64,000 bases of DNA from Arabidopsis thaliana (Eukaryota > Streptophyta > Magnoliopsida > Brassicales > Brassicaceae). The notes below the pieces were generated by a model. The model ran no database searches. It was not told the origin of the DNA and saw nothing but the letters and a program-made list of their open reading frames with translations. Below, piece after piece: positions 54,266 to 64,000 of this stretch. The stretch is taken from positions 11,470,001 through 11,534,000 of the forward strand of contig NC_003076.8 in assembly GCF_000001735.4 (NCBI RefSeq). The letters run 5' to 3'. The position numbers and the translations under genes are program-made. Numbering within the stretch: the first letter of the stretch is position 1; the number at the start of each line of letters is the position of its first letter.

Positions 54266-57200
54266 ATGTTTACTGCTTATTTTTGTCTTATCAATTGGAA
54301 TTTGATCTGAAGCATTCCCGCACCTAGAAGGAGTTTGATGGAATGTTGGATCCACTAGTTCATGAGATATTCGTCTCTATCTTAAGGGATTGGCTGTTCA
54401 GAGCATTTATTGACTTTATCAGTCGGTTTTTATTGCCCACATAGTTAGATTTCGTTAATAGGAATTAGTCTTGGCTAGCTTTACTTGAGGATTTCTATCA
54501 CAGGAGTGAATTAATCTGTTGTTGAACCTGTTTTCTAGGGATAGCTTGATTGCACTTGTTAACCATCCCAATAGGCTAGGATACCATTCCATTTGATTTC
54601 CCCATCCTTCAGAATTTCTCGTCTATTTGATTTCTCTGTTTCATCGCTATCGCTTAATCGTTCTCATTGCTTGTTGCTTAGTTTTCGCATTTCTTACCTG
54701 TTATCACCAACTTACTTGACCACACCCAGTGTTTGGTAATAGAATGTGCAGTCGAGTATAGTTGTTTTATTTTTTGTCTGTTACTCAACTACATCCTGCT
54801 TCTGGCATGAGCCAGTGGTGGTCGAGTGATTTGTGTAATTCTGTTAGAATTTCTGTTTTTTCTGCATGTTCACTTAGAACTGTTAGAAACCTCAAACATG
54901 TTATTGCTTGGCTTGACTTAGTGACTTCTGATCACATCTCATATGTTTGCACCACACCTGATTGGATTGACACCTAAAATACAACAACGACATGATAGTG
55001 TATTAGGATTAATTTACTAAAATCCTATTACAATGACACACGAAGACGAATTCACGGCTGAAAATGAAAATCACTCTCTACAAAACCCCCTGGATATGAC
55101 GCACAAAGTCGGATCATGCATTGATCAACCGATTTTACACACCATTAACCAGACCTACTAATATTACACACCATTGACAAGAAATGAAATTTCACTCTTA
55201 AAAATAACAAAGATATCAAAAAGGCTTATTTTTTATTCATGGAATGAACCTTATTATATGGAGTAAATACAACAGTTTCATCCATAATAATTGTTTAACA
55301 TGCAAATCATCAAAAGAGATGAAATTTAAATTCTAAAGTGCATGTAAGAGAGAGAAATCAATAAAATTAAATTCAGTCTTTGTTGTGGACAAAAATGGAT
55401 CTTCCTTGATTGTCTTTTGGCTTAATCCCCTTTTTTGTGGTTCTCTAATGGATCAAGATTATATACCAACTAGGTTTGTAGCTTAATTCATTTTGGTCTG
55501 GTCAGAATCTTTCATTAAATACGTGCATGTGTGAATCCAGTAAACTGGAGATCACCTGATTTGTTAATTTAATAACTCTTTTATCTGTTATCCGTTTGAT
55601 TTGATTCTACTTCGAGAAATTCCATTATTGAGCTGAACACATTCTACAAATGGTTTTGTGCATTGATTCTTTGTCATTCAGCAGATACGCCTAAAACAAT
55701 GAACACATGTTCAAGTGTTTCCCACAACCATATCAAAAAGAGACAACACGTTTAAGCTTACATGTGTGAATGCAAACATTAATAATATGTGCAATCAGAT
55801 CTTCTAAAGCTTCGATAACAAACTCACCATATTACCTAAAAGATATCTTTATGAAAACAAATCTTATTCACAATATTTAATTTAAATTTTTGTTGGTAAA
55901 GATATTTCTATTAATTATTATTACTTATCATATTTTCAAAATAACTAAATATATTTACATATTTTACTATAAGTTTACCCTCGCATGAGGTGAGACTTTT
56001 TCTAGTTGTTTGTATTGAAAGAGATACCAACGAGAAGAGAGGCGGAGAGACCATAAAAATGACAATGAATAAAATTAAGATTGTTGTGGTGAGCATGATT
56101 TTTTCTGTTTCCAGCGAAACTCACATGATCCGAATTGATATCGGGTGAGCTTATTGGATTTGGGTAACGGAAACTCATGGGTTCGGATTTTTGATTGAGA
56201 GAAATGAAAGAAGTGAAGGAAGTTTTTGGGGTTTTATTAATGGCATAGAAGGGAGACAAAATCCTATTGAACACTTGTAAATTTCCAAGTCGCCAATATT
56301 GACCGATTTTTTCTCATGTTTTGCATTTTGTTTAGTTGATTTATCTTCTCGATGGTTTATGTTATTTGAGTTTTCATCGAGGATAAGGTTTCATTCTCTA
56401 CTCGAGAAGTTTAAATTATGCATGCATAGGTATTATAGATGTGTGGTTAGCTTTTATATACTTGATACCAACAATAATTTTGAGATTATTTTGAATATTT
56501 TAGGTTTAAATTGATGTCGTTGGACAACAACATTCTGACAACAAGAAGTTATATGTATGAAATAATCGATCATACAACTAATGATATTTAAAAAGAATAT
56601 TGTCAAAAATTATAAAATTATATAAGTTTTGGAAAAAGAAATTTTATTTCATGAGAAGAGCAAACTCTTTGTCCTTGTGTTAAGTGTGTAAATGGAAAAA
56701 TGTTTTCTTAGAAACTTTGACGAATCACTTATGTAAAAGAAAATTGATGGTTAATTATTCGGTTGGGATTCCTCATGGTAAATATAACAATATGGAAAAC
56801 AATCATTTTATTTATGAAGATGTTTTTTAGGCATGATTCTTTTACGAAGACAGTGAATCCTTAAATAACAATGATTTTAAATAAATTTGATAATCCATAG
56901 CCAAGATTTGGTCAAAATAGAGAAGAAGATTATAATGATGAAGAAAGAGGTTTTATTATATTATGAATTCTGTAAAAAAATCCAATTTATGATGGATATA
57001 AAGAAGGTATTTTGCAACTATCTTTAGGAACTTGTCTCTTGAATTTGAATATGGATTATACTAATAAGAATAGAGGCAGAGAGAAAATAAATATGACGAT
57101 AAATAAGATTAAGATTGTGGTGGTAAGCATGACTTTTCTGTTTATAGCGAAGCTCACATGATCTGAATTGATTTTGGGTGGGCGTATTGAATTTGAGTTA

Positions 57201-57309
57201 TAGAAACTAATTTGAGTTATAGAAACTCATGTGTCCCGTTTTTTGATTGAAAGAAATGAATGAAGGGAAGTAAGTTTTTGGGGCTTTAGTAATGGCATAT
57301 AAGGGAGAC
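54266..57309 (+). repeat. second copy of a segmental duplication
   Basis: It matches 19633 to about 22700: the X LTR end (54271-55030), the non-coding stretch (55030-55990) and the start of the 1.03-kb array (55990-57309, anchors at 56090 and 57128). The first part differs from its partner at only scattered sites. The array is cut at 57309 by the LTR of element D. Confidence 0.85.
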
Positions 57310-57804
57310 TGTTGGTGTTGGATCCCGCACCATGGGCTCGGGACCGGTCAAAGATTGCCACGTAAGTGGGAGAGGCCCAAAAGATGAAAGGCCTATGGGC
57401 TTCCTTGAGTAAGAGTATAAGTGGGGTGATTGATCCGCGAGGTGAGTGAACATCGAGGTCAAAAGTTGCCCGGATTGGAGAGTCAAGTGGGCTGGAAGAT
57501 GAAGCCCAAGAAGTTCGGAGTCTATTCAAATTTGAACATTTGAATAGTAAATTCGAAGACTGAAACGGATACATTTAAGAGAGAATAATTGCGTGTAAAT
57601 GAGAATTAAATATATTCTTTGAATATAAATTATGGGTCAAAGACCATGTAAAGACACACGCATTTTTGTGCAAACTTACTATACACATTTTCTTACAAAA
57701 CTCATAGTTTTCTCTATAATCATCAATCTATTTTCTAGTACATTTGTCCTCAAGGATAATCCTTCTAACTAAATAAATAAATACTTGAGTGTGTGAATCC
57801 AACA
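57310..57804 (+). repeat. 5' LTR of element D
   Basis: 495 bp, TGTTGGTGTT...AATCCAACA, with matching inverted ends TGTTGG and CCAACA. Confidence 0.85.
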
Positions 57805-57810
57805 TCCACA

Positions 57811-57832
57811 TTTTGGCACCGCCTCTGGGGAC
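57811..57832 (+). other. primer binding site of element D
   Basis: TTTTGGCACCGCCTCTGGGG begins seven bases after the LTR end. A TTTGGCGCCG-type site with small changes. Confidence 0.75.
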
Positions 57833-57890
57833 GGAGAATTCTTGAGTCGTCAGATTTTTTCTATACACTACATTTCCGAAGTGAGTAACA

Positions 57891-59280
57891 ATGTCTGGAG
57901 AAGATGCTACCAACGCTTCACTAGCCGAAACTCTCAAGACCATGCAGCAAACTATGGCGAATATGGCGCAGAAGTTTTCGAATGTGGAAAAAACCGTCGA
58001 AACACTTCAAACAACCCAGGTATCACTCAGTCAAAATGTTAGTACTATTCAATCTCGCGTTCGTTCTTTGAATGCAGGCAATTCCTCTGGAGTTCGAAGA
58101 ACTATCTTCGGTTCCCCAAATTCCCTTCCGCGAAATGCAGCAAGTGATCAAACGACCTCGGATGGTACAAACGCGGACATCCAACCGGAAGATAGAGAAA
58201 CGCATCCCGAAGACAACAACCAGTTCGTTAATCAACACGAGCAAGAAAACTTCAACCAGTTCGAAACCATGAGAGAAGTAAGCCGCAAACTGAAAGATAT
58301 GAGATTGAAATTCCACCAAGCTACAAGCTAGGAACCTGATATCAACCGGGTCATCGAAGAAACTAGGCGAACACCTTTCACCCCGCAAATTGCTAGCTTG
58401 AGAATCAGAGATTCTCGAAAACTTAACTTTGAACCGTACAACGGTTTGGAAGATCCGAAAGGATATCTCGCAACTTTTCTAATTGTTGCTGGGCGAGTTG
58501 ATCTGAACGAAGCTGATGAAGATGCAGGATACTACAAGCTTTTCTTTGGACAAGCCCTGATGTGGTTCACTCAGTTGGAACCAGGATCGATCAGCAACTT
58601 CAACGAGCTATCAACAGTACTTTTGAAACAATACTTAATTCTTATGGATAAAAGCATTTCGGATACCGACCTCTGGAATTTATCTCAAGGGCCGAACGAA
58701 ACACTTCGGGCTTTCATCACCAAGTTTAAGAACGTACTCTCGAAGCTCCCAAGGATCTCACAACAGTCGGCTCTATCGGCTTTGCGAAAAAAGATTATGG
58801 CATGATTCGAGATTCAAAGAAGATTTGACACTACACAAACCTGATACTATTCAAGATGCGTTATTCCGAGCGAACAATTGGATGGAAGTCGAAGATGAAA
58901 AGGAAAATTTCGCGAAGAGAAATAAGCAAGCAAAACCAGCAGTCACTTTTCCACCCAAGAAGTTCGAACCTCGGGAGAACCGAGGACCAAGGAAGTTTGG
59001 TTCACAACCATTCAACAATAACGTTCGGAAGGAGTTTCAGGGAAAAGGAAGGTCAAATACTTGGGTTCGAGATGAAAGCTTGTATTGTGATATACATAGA
59101 GTCACCGGACATCTGACCAAAGATTGCAGTGTTCTTAAAAGGCATCTTGCAGAACTATGGGCAAGTGGAGATCTTTCGAAATTCAACATGGAGGATTTCG
59201 TTAAACAATACCATGAGTCAAGTGACCAAGACCGGCTAGCGAAGAAGAACCAAGAAGTTCAAAAGGTAAAATCAACGTAA
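57891..59280 (+). pseudogene. gag of Tat-like element D
   Basis: Three frames. 57891-58331 starts MSGEDATNASLAETLKTMQQ and has a coiled-coil-like N-terminus (FSNVEKTVETLQTTQVSLSQ). After a stop, 58398-58805 is the core, with LNFEPYNGLEDPKGYLATFL, YYKLFFGQALMWFTQL, SDTDLWNLSQGPNETLRAFI and TKFKNVLSKLPRI. 58825-59280 follows a stop at 58803 and has LHKPDTIQDALFRANNW, a basic stretch and the knuckle SLYCDIHRVTGHLTKDC. Gag forms the particle and recruits RNA. Few breaks are needed to explain the frames, so D is better preserved than B. Confidence 0.85.
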
Positions 59281-59880
59281 TTCTTGGAGGTTCCAAACTT
59301 TGCCGTGATTCCATCAGCGCAATAAAAAAACATAGACAGAATGTTCCCCTTAAGTCAAGTTTAAGTGAAGAGGTAGATTTTCAAGGCGCTTCAATATCAT
59401 TCGAAGAAAAGGAAACACAGCACCTCGAAAGACCTCACGATGATGCTCCAGTAATTACGCTGGATGTAGCTAATTTCGAGGTTTCAAGAATCCTCATCGA
59501 TACTGGCAGTTTGGTAGATATAATCTTCCTAAGCACTTTGGAAAAGATGGGGATAAGCAGGGCAGATGTAGTAGGACCGCCATCCCCTTTAGTGGCTTTC
59601 ACAAGTAAATCAGCAATGTCTTTCAGAACAATCAAGCTACCAGTTTTGGCGGGAAAGATGTCGAAGATTGTAGATTTTTTCGTCTTTGAAAAACCAGCAG
59701 CTTATAACATCATCCTTGGAACTCCGTGGATCTACCAGATGAAAGCGGTCCCCTCTACGTATCATCACTGCCTCAAATCCCAACTCCAAACGGAGTGGAA
59801 ACAATTCTGGGAGACCAAGAAGCTTCGAGAATTTGTTATTTAGCTAGCCACTGATTGAAAATCCAATAGCAATTATCGAA
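59281..59880 (+). pseudogene. protease of Tat-like element D
   Basis: From about 59440 it reads DDAPVITLDVANFEVSRILI, then DTGSLVDIIFLSTLEKMGIS, FTSKSAMSFRTIKLPVLAG and IILGTPWIYQMKAVPSTYHH. DTGS is the active site and the IILGTPW block the conserved end. The frame becomes unrelated after STYHHCLK, near 59770, so a shift separates it from RT. Confidence 0.85.
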
Positions 59881-59926
59881 GCGCGCAAAGAAAGGAGTAG
59901 TCCCGAGGTTTCCTAGTGGGCGGAAG

Positions 59927-60545
59927 GTGGACGATATCGTGGTCGAAGTAATTCTAGAAGAAGACAAACCGGATCAGAAATTTCGGATTGGAGCTACTTT
60001 ATCTGGCGAAATAAAGGAAGCTTTAATCGAGCTGTTAAGAAGGAACAAGAAATCATTTGCTTGGTCAGCAACAGATATGCCCGGCATAGACCGAAGTATA
60101 ATTTGTCACGAGTTGAATGTGGAACGAGCAAAAGCAGTAAACGACGAAGTGGAAAAACTCTTAAAAATAGGATCTATCAGAGAAGTGCAGTATCCGGATT
60201 GGGTGGCAAATACCGTTGTGGTCAAAAAGAAGAATGGAAAGGATAGAGTGTGCATCGATTTTACAGATCTTAACAAAGCTTGTCCAAAAGACAGTTTCCC
60301 ACTTCCGCATATATTTCGTCTTGTGGAATCAACTGCCGGAAACGAATTGCTAACTTTCATGGATGCCTTTTCGGGGTACAACCAGATCATGATGAATCCA
60401 GAAGATCAAGAGAAAACGTCATTCATCACGGACAAAGGGATTTATTGTTATAAGGTAATGCCTTTCGGGTTAAAGAACGCGAGAGCGACTTATCAGTTAA
60501 CAAAATGTTCAACGAGCACCTCGGAAAGACAATGGAAGTCTATAT
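59927..60545 (+). pseudogene. reverse transcriptase N-terminal half, element D
   Basis: Starts within DDIVVEVILEEDKPDQKF and continues KSFAWSATDMPGIDRSIICH, WVANTVVVKKKNGKDRVCID, FTDLNKACPKDSFPLPHI and FMDAFSGYNQIMMNPEDQEK, ending MPFGLKNARATYQ. All RT fingers and palm blocks are present. At about 60500 the frame shifts by one base and the protein continues in the next frame. This single shift is the main fault in RT. Confidence 0.87.
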
Positions 60546-61839
60546 TGATGATATGCTAGTCAAATCATTGAAAAAGGAAGATCATGTCAAGCATTTAGAA
60601 GAATGTTTCGCTATCCTTGACCAATATCAAATGAAGTTAAACCTGGGGAAGTGTACGTTCGGAGTCCCATCTAGTGAATTCCTCGGTTATATTGTTACAA
60701 AGCTAGGAATTGAGGCAAATCCAAACCAAATTAACGCCTTTCTCAATATGCCATCTCCAAGAAATTTCAAGGAAGTACAGCGGTTAACCGGTCGGATTGC
60801 GGCATTGAACTGTTTCATTTCAAGATCAACCGATAAATCATTGCCTCTCTATCAAATTTTAAAAGGGAACAAAGAGTTTCTTTGGGATGAGAAATGCGAA
60901 GAAGCATTCAGACAGCTCAAAGCATATCTGACCACTCCACCTATATTGTCCAAACCAGAAGCGGATGAGAAGCTTTATCTATACGTCTCGGACTCGGGCC
61001 ATGTAGTTAGCGTAGTCTTGATCCGAGAAGACCGAGGAGAACAAAAACCAATTTATTACATAAGCAAATCCATGACAGATCCCGAGACCAGGTATACGAT
61101 GATGGAAAAGCTTGCACTTGCAGTAGTAACCTCAGCTCGGAAGCTTTGCCCGTATTTTCAGTCTCACCCAATCGAAGTCTTATCAAATCAACCGCTTCGA
61201 ACAATTCTTCATAGTCCGAACCAATCTGGGAGGTTGGCGAAGTTGGCGGTGGAATTAAGTGAGTATGATATAGAGTACAAGAGCCGAGTCGCCATGAAGG
61301 CTCAAGTTCAGGCCGATTTTTTAACAGAATTTCCGGTACTTGGCGGGCGGGAGCAACCAGAAAATCAGACCTTGAAGTTACACGTCGATAGGTCTTCATC
61401 AAAAAATGGTTCCAGGGTGGGGATCAAATTGGAGTCTCCCACCTCGGAAATCCTTGAGCAATCATTCCGGTTATTGTTCACTACATCTAACAATGAAGCA
61501 GAATATGAAGCATTAATTGCCGGACTTAGGTTGGCACAGGGAGTTGGAGCTGATGAAGTGATCGCCTACTCTGATTCACAATTGGTTGTTAACCAATTCA
61601 ATGGAGACTATGAAGCCAAAGATTCAAGAATGGAGACATATCTTGAGGTGGTGAGAGATTTGGCTAAAATTTTTAAGAAGTTCGAACTCATTCGCATACC
61701 ACGAGGAGAAAACACAACCACGGACACACTCGCGGCTCTGGCGTCAATGCCAGACCCCAAAGTCAAGAGAACAATTCCGGTAGAGTGTATTTCGGATAGA
61801 AGCATTAAGGAAGAAACATTCGTCATTACAAGGTCTTGA
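60505..61839 (+). pseudogene. reverse transcriptase end, RNase H and second RNase H, element D
   Basis: 444 residues. RT end: VYIDDMLVKS (YIDD at residues 13-16) and LNLGKCTFGVPSSEFLGYIV. RNase H: LTGRIAALNCFISRSTDKSL, LYLYVSDSGHVVSVVLIRED, KPIYYISKSMTDPETRYTMM and MEKLALAVVTSARKLCPYFQ. The second RNase H starts at LKLHVDRSSSKNGSRVGIKL and continues NNEAEYEALIAGLRLAQGVG, VIAYSDSQLVVNQFNGDYEA and RIPRGENTTTDTLAALASM. Acidic residues of the second RNase H appear intact. The two RNase H domains mark the Ogre/Tat lineage. The ORF is long and open, and it starts at an internal Met only because of the upstream shift. Confidence 0.9.
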
Positions 61840-62185
61840 GCTGCAGCACGGGATTGCGGTGAACGCGATTGAATTACCACCTATCAAGAGACAAAAATCA
61901 AAAAGGGCGGCGGTACCTAAGCCGGCCGTGCAAGAAGATAATAGGGTCGAAGAAATCATCGAACCAATAGAAGATATAGCTCCGGAAAGCATTGTTAAAG
62001 CCGAGACCGAACCATGGGTTGACGAAGACATCCTTGAACCAAATTAGCATCCCGAACCAGAAGCTCGAATATTTCATGAAATCAACCAAATTCCAGCTAA
62101 AGATTGGGGGGCTGATTAGAGGGAGCCAATAAAACATTACATTGTTACAGTAGAGCTCCCAAAGAATAGATGACAGGCTAGGAAA
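61840..62185 (+). other. linker between second RNase H and integrase, element D
   Basis: A short frame (61859-62047) rich in Glu/Pro (VQEDNRVEEIIEPIEDIAPE) continues the polyprotein linker, with stops at 62047 and 62118. Confidence 0.6.
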
Positions 62186-63290
62186 ATGAGAATCGTTAGC
62201 GCGAAATTTTGTCTATCGAAGGATTCTTTGTATAGACGAGGTGTAAGCGATCCCTATTTACTTTGCATTTTTGGGCCCGACGTCGAGATCGTTATGAGCG
62301 AAGTGCACGAAGGTTTGTGTGGCAGTCACTCTTCAGGTAGGGCTATGGCTTTCAAGATTAAGAGGATGGGATACTACTGGCCTACTATGATCATAGACTG
62401 CGTTAAGTATTCCCAGCAATGCAAACGTCGCCAACTCCACGCGCCTCTCATCCATCAACCTTCGGAGTTATTCTCTTCGATTTCTGCCCTATACCCGTTC
62501 ATGAGGTGGTCGATGGATATCATTGGACCATTGCACAGGTCAACCCGAGGTGTACAGTATCTCTTGGTCCTAACTGATTACTTTTCGAAGTGGATTGAAG
62601 CCGAAGCATATGTAAACATCAAGGATTCGGCAGTAAAAACCTTCATTTGGAAGAATATCATATGTAGGCACGGCGTCCGATACGAGATAGTTACGGACAA
62701 TGGACCACAATTCATTTCACATGAGTTTGAAGCTTTCTGCTTGGATTGGGGGATCAAAGTTAGTTATTCCACTCCGTAATATCCACAAGGGAACGCTTAA
62801 GCTGAAGCCGCGAACAAGACAATTCTAAGCAATCTTAAGAAACGTCTAAGTCATTTAAAAGGAGGATGGTATGATGAACTTCAACCGGTTTTATGGGCAT
62901 ATCGCACAACTCCTAGGCGCTCGACCGGAGAACCCCCATTCTCATTGGTATATGGAATGGAGGCGATTGTTCCAGCCGAGCTCAATGTGCCAGGACTTCG
63001 TCGAATAGAAGCTTTTTTAAACGAAGAAGAGAATTGCGCGATGCTAGACGATTCGCTAGATACCATCAACGAGAGGCGAGATCAGGCCCTGATTTGAATT
63101 CAAATTATCAACAAGCGGCAGCTCGATATTACAATTCAAAAAATAAAAAGAAGACCTTTCTTTGTGGGTGATTATGTTTTGAAACGCGTGTTCGATAGCA
63201 AGAAGGAGGAAGGAGCAGGCAAGCTTGGCATTAATTGTCTCTTTAGGTTTTCTTTCAAAGATGTGATTCCATTCAAGGTCGGAGTGATTC
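62186..63290 (+). pseudogene. integrase of Tat-like element D
   Basis: The zinc-finger part [20 protein letters not shown] and [17 protein letters not shown] has Arg where the last zinc-binding Cys normally stands. Core: [15 protein letters not shown] (first Asp), [18 protein letters not shown] (second Asp), then a stop, YPQGNA, a second stop and [16 protein letters not shown] (Glu). After the core come [20 protein letters not shown] and [10 protein letters not shown] with a further stop. Both core stops are TAA at places where the family has Gln, consistent with C-to-T change. The end ([20 protein letters not shown]) carries the GDYVLKR block of the C-terminal domain. Confidence 0.87.
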
Positions 63291-63460
63291 GCGGAAGCAT
63301 TCAAGTCGTCCTACTCGCCCAGCATTCAAAGAATATCTCAAAAACGAATATTTGAAAAATCAAGGAAAATTGGAAAGTTTCCTTAAGTGAAAATGGGCCA
63401 TGGCCCAAGAGTAAGTCCAAAAAAAAAAAAGAAAAAAAAATATTCGAGTTCGGGGGACAT
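63291..63460 (+). other. non-coding tail of element D before the antisense ORF
   Basis: No gene. It contains an A-rich tract, 63419-63440. Confidence 0.5.
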
Positions 63461-64000
63461 TTACGGAAAGGGCTCGGGAACAGGCTCCTTCATCGCCGGT
63501 TTGGGGTTCGAGGTGGATGCCTCGTTCTTGACGTCTACTTTGGGTTCATTCTTCACACGCTTCCAAGGGTTGTTATCCTCTTCCTCGTCGTCACCCTCTT
63601 CACTGTCAGACGGAATCACTTGGACCGGAGCGTTTACGGGACAAGAAACTTGACCTCGAGCGTAGAGGTATATCCAAAGCATGTGCGGGATCTTCGCCAC
63701 ACAGTCAAAGTTCCTCCATTCCCATTGGAAGGGATCGCTCTCCATGGCCCTCACCGTCCTCTCGATACCGGCAATTCAGGTCTTGAGCGTTTGCCTCTTG
63801 AGACCCAACCGCTGCCTTTCATCGCATAGGCGGCGGTGCTTGTCGACGACCTAATACAAAAATTGGTTAGTATGAGTAGGAGTCGTTTCGGTATGAAAAA
63901 GGGTAAGAGACCTACCTTATCCATAAAATCGTACGCAGGCATGAGGAAATAGAACGCCGGTGGGCTCAAAACCATCGTCGGACTGAAACAGTGGGTTACC
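63461..64000 (-). pseudogene. antisense extra ORF (aORF) of Tat-like element D, 3' part
   Basis: Minus strand, opposite to gag-pol. The upstream exon ends ...FYFLMPAYDFMDK at 63916. A 65-bp intron with GT (63915) and AG (63851) follows. The downstream exon reads VVDKHRRLCDERQRLGLKRQ, one in-frame TGA, then MESDPFQWEWRNFDCVAKIP and an acidic, Lys-rich tail (DSEEGDDEEEDNNPWKRVKN) ending EPVPEPFP. Position, orientation and splicing are parallel to element B, whose aORF ends with a comparable SYDLAMRTNMEAANKLG segment. The N-terminal part lies beyond the window. Function unknown. Confidence 0.6.

Larger units (their letters stand above)
57310..64000 (+). mobile_element. Tat-like Ty3/gypsy retrotransposon D, runs off the window
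   Basis: The 5' LTR (57310-57804) is inserted in the tandem array. PBS, gag, protease, RT-RNase H, second RNase H and integrase follow in order on the plus strand, then an antisense ORF on the minus strand. The 3' LTR lies beyond 64000. The arrangement equals that of element B, but the LTRs differ, so it is another family of the same lineage. Confidence 0.88.

Noticed and set aside
1..64000. A host protein-coding gene somewhere in the window
   Set aside because: Every frame with recognisable domains belongs to a transposable element; nothing with host-gene exon structure was found by eye.
1..64000. CRISPR arrays, bacterial operons or phage
   Set aside because: No short regularly spaced repeats with unique spacers; gene content and introns are those of a plant.

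Overview
The window is plant nuclear DNA with no host gene that I can defend. It looks like pericentromeric or other heterochromatic DNA from a Brassicaceae species, an Arabidopsis relative. The reasons are Athila-type LTRs bounded by TGATA...TATCA, the PBS and polypurine tracts typical of Athila, Sirevirus, chromovirus and Tat-like retrotransposons, spliced transposase relics, and an AT-rich background. I cannot name the species. Almost every base can be assigned to a transposable element, usually decayed and often inserted into another.

Left block (1-20400). An outer Athila/Tat-like element (X) supplies an internal tail (1-1423) and an LTR beginning at 1424. That LTR is split by two insertions. 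The first is a complete but pol-less Athila element A (1536-17478, TSD CTTTG). The second is an Athila solo LTR (18423-19632, TSD GTGTT). Element A was itself hit twice: a Sirevirus-type Copia on the minus strand sits in its 5' LTR (2066-9189, two 569-bp LTRs), and a deleted CRM-like chromovirus sits in its interior (12999-15674). 

Middle block (20401-32306). Shared flanking DNA leads into about four and a half tandem units of roughly 1.03 kb, which carry a decayed CACTA TNP2-like fragment. The array is cut by a truncated hAT transposase (24500-25834). A MULE relic (26637-28491) follows, interrupted or abutted by a CACTA element (28492 to about 31345), then a non-autonomous element with long inverted arms (31429-32306).

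Right-centre block (32307-51290). The 3' end of a Copia element (LTR 32307-32455, RNase H 32583-32940) lies next to a complete Tat-like Ty3/gypsy element B on the minus strand (33489-42862, two 780-bp LTRs, TSD ACAAA). B carries an oppositely transcribed, intron-bearing extra ORF on the plus strand. An AT-rich non-coding stretch leads to a 2.39-kb tandem arrangement of chromovirus LTR plus gag pieces (45223-51093), with a short Athila-derived scar at each junction.

Right block (51291-64000). A second pol-less Athila copy (C, 51291-54265) ends in a 3' LTR. It is followed by a second copy of the same flanking DNA and tandem units seen at 19633-22700, so this is a segmental duplication. At 57310 the tandem units are cut by a second Tat-like element, D (plus strand, running off the window), with gag, protease, RT, RNase H, a second RNase H, integrase and again an antisense extra ORF with a plausible intron.

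No RNA genes, CRISPR arrays or prokaryotic signals are present. The most unusual observations are the antisense spliced ORFs, the recurring GTGTCGATCGACAC palindrome in Athila LTR and coding DNA, the CTCGACCA/TGGTCGAG palindromes of the outer LTR, the chromovirus tandem with Athila scars, and the segmental duplication in which one copy holds a solo LTR and the other retains internal sequence.
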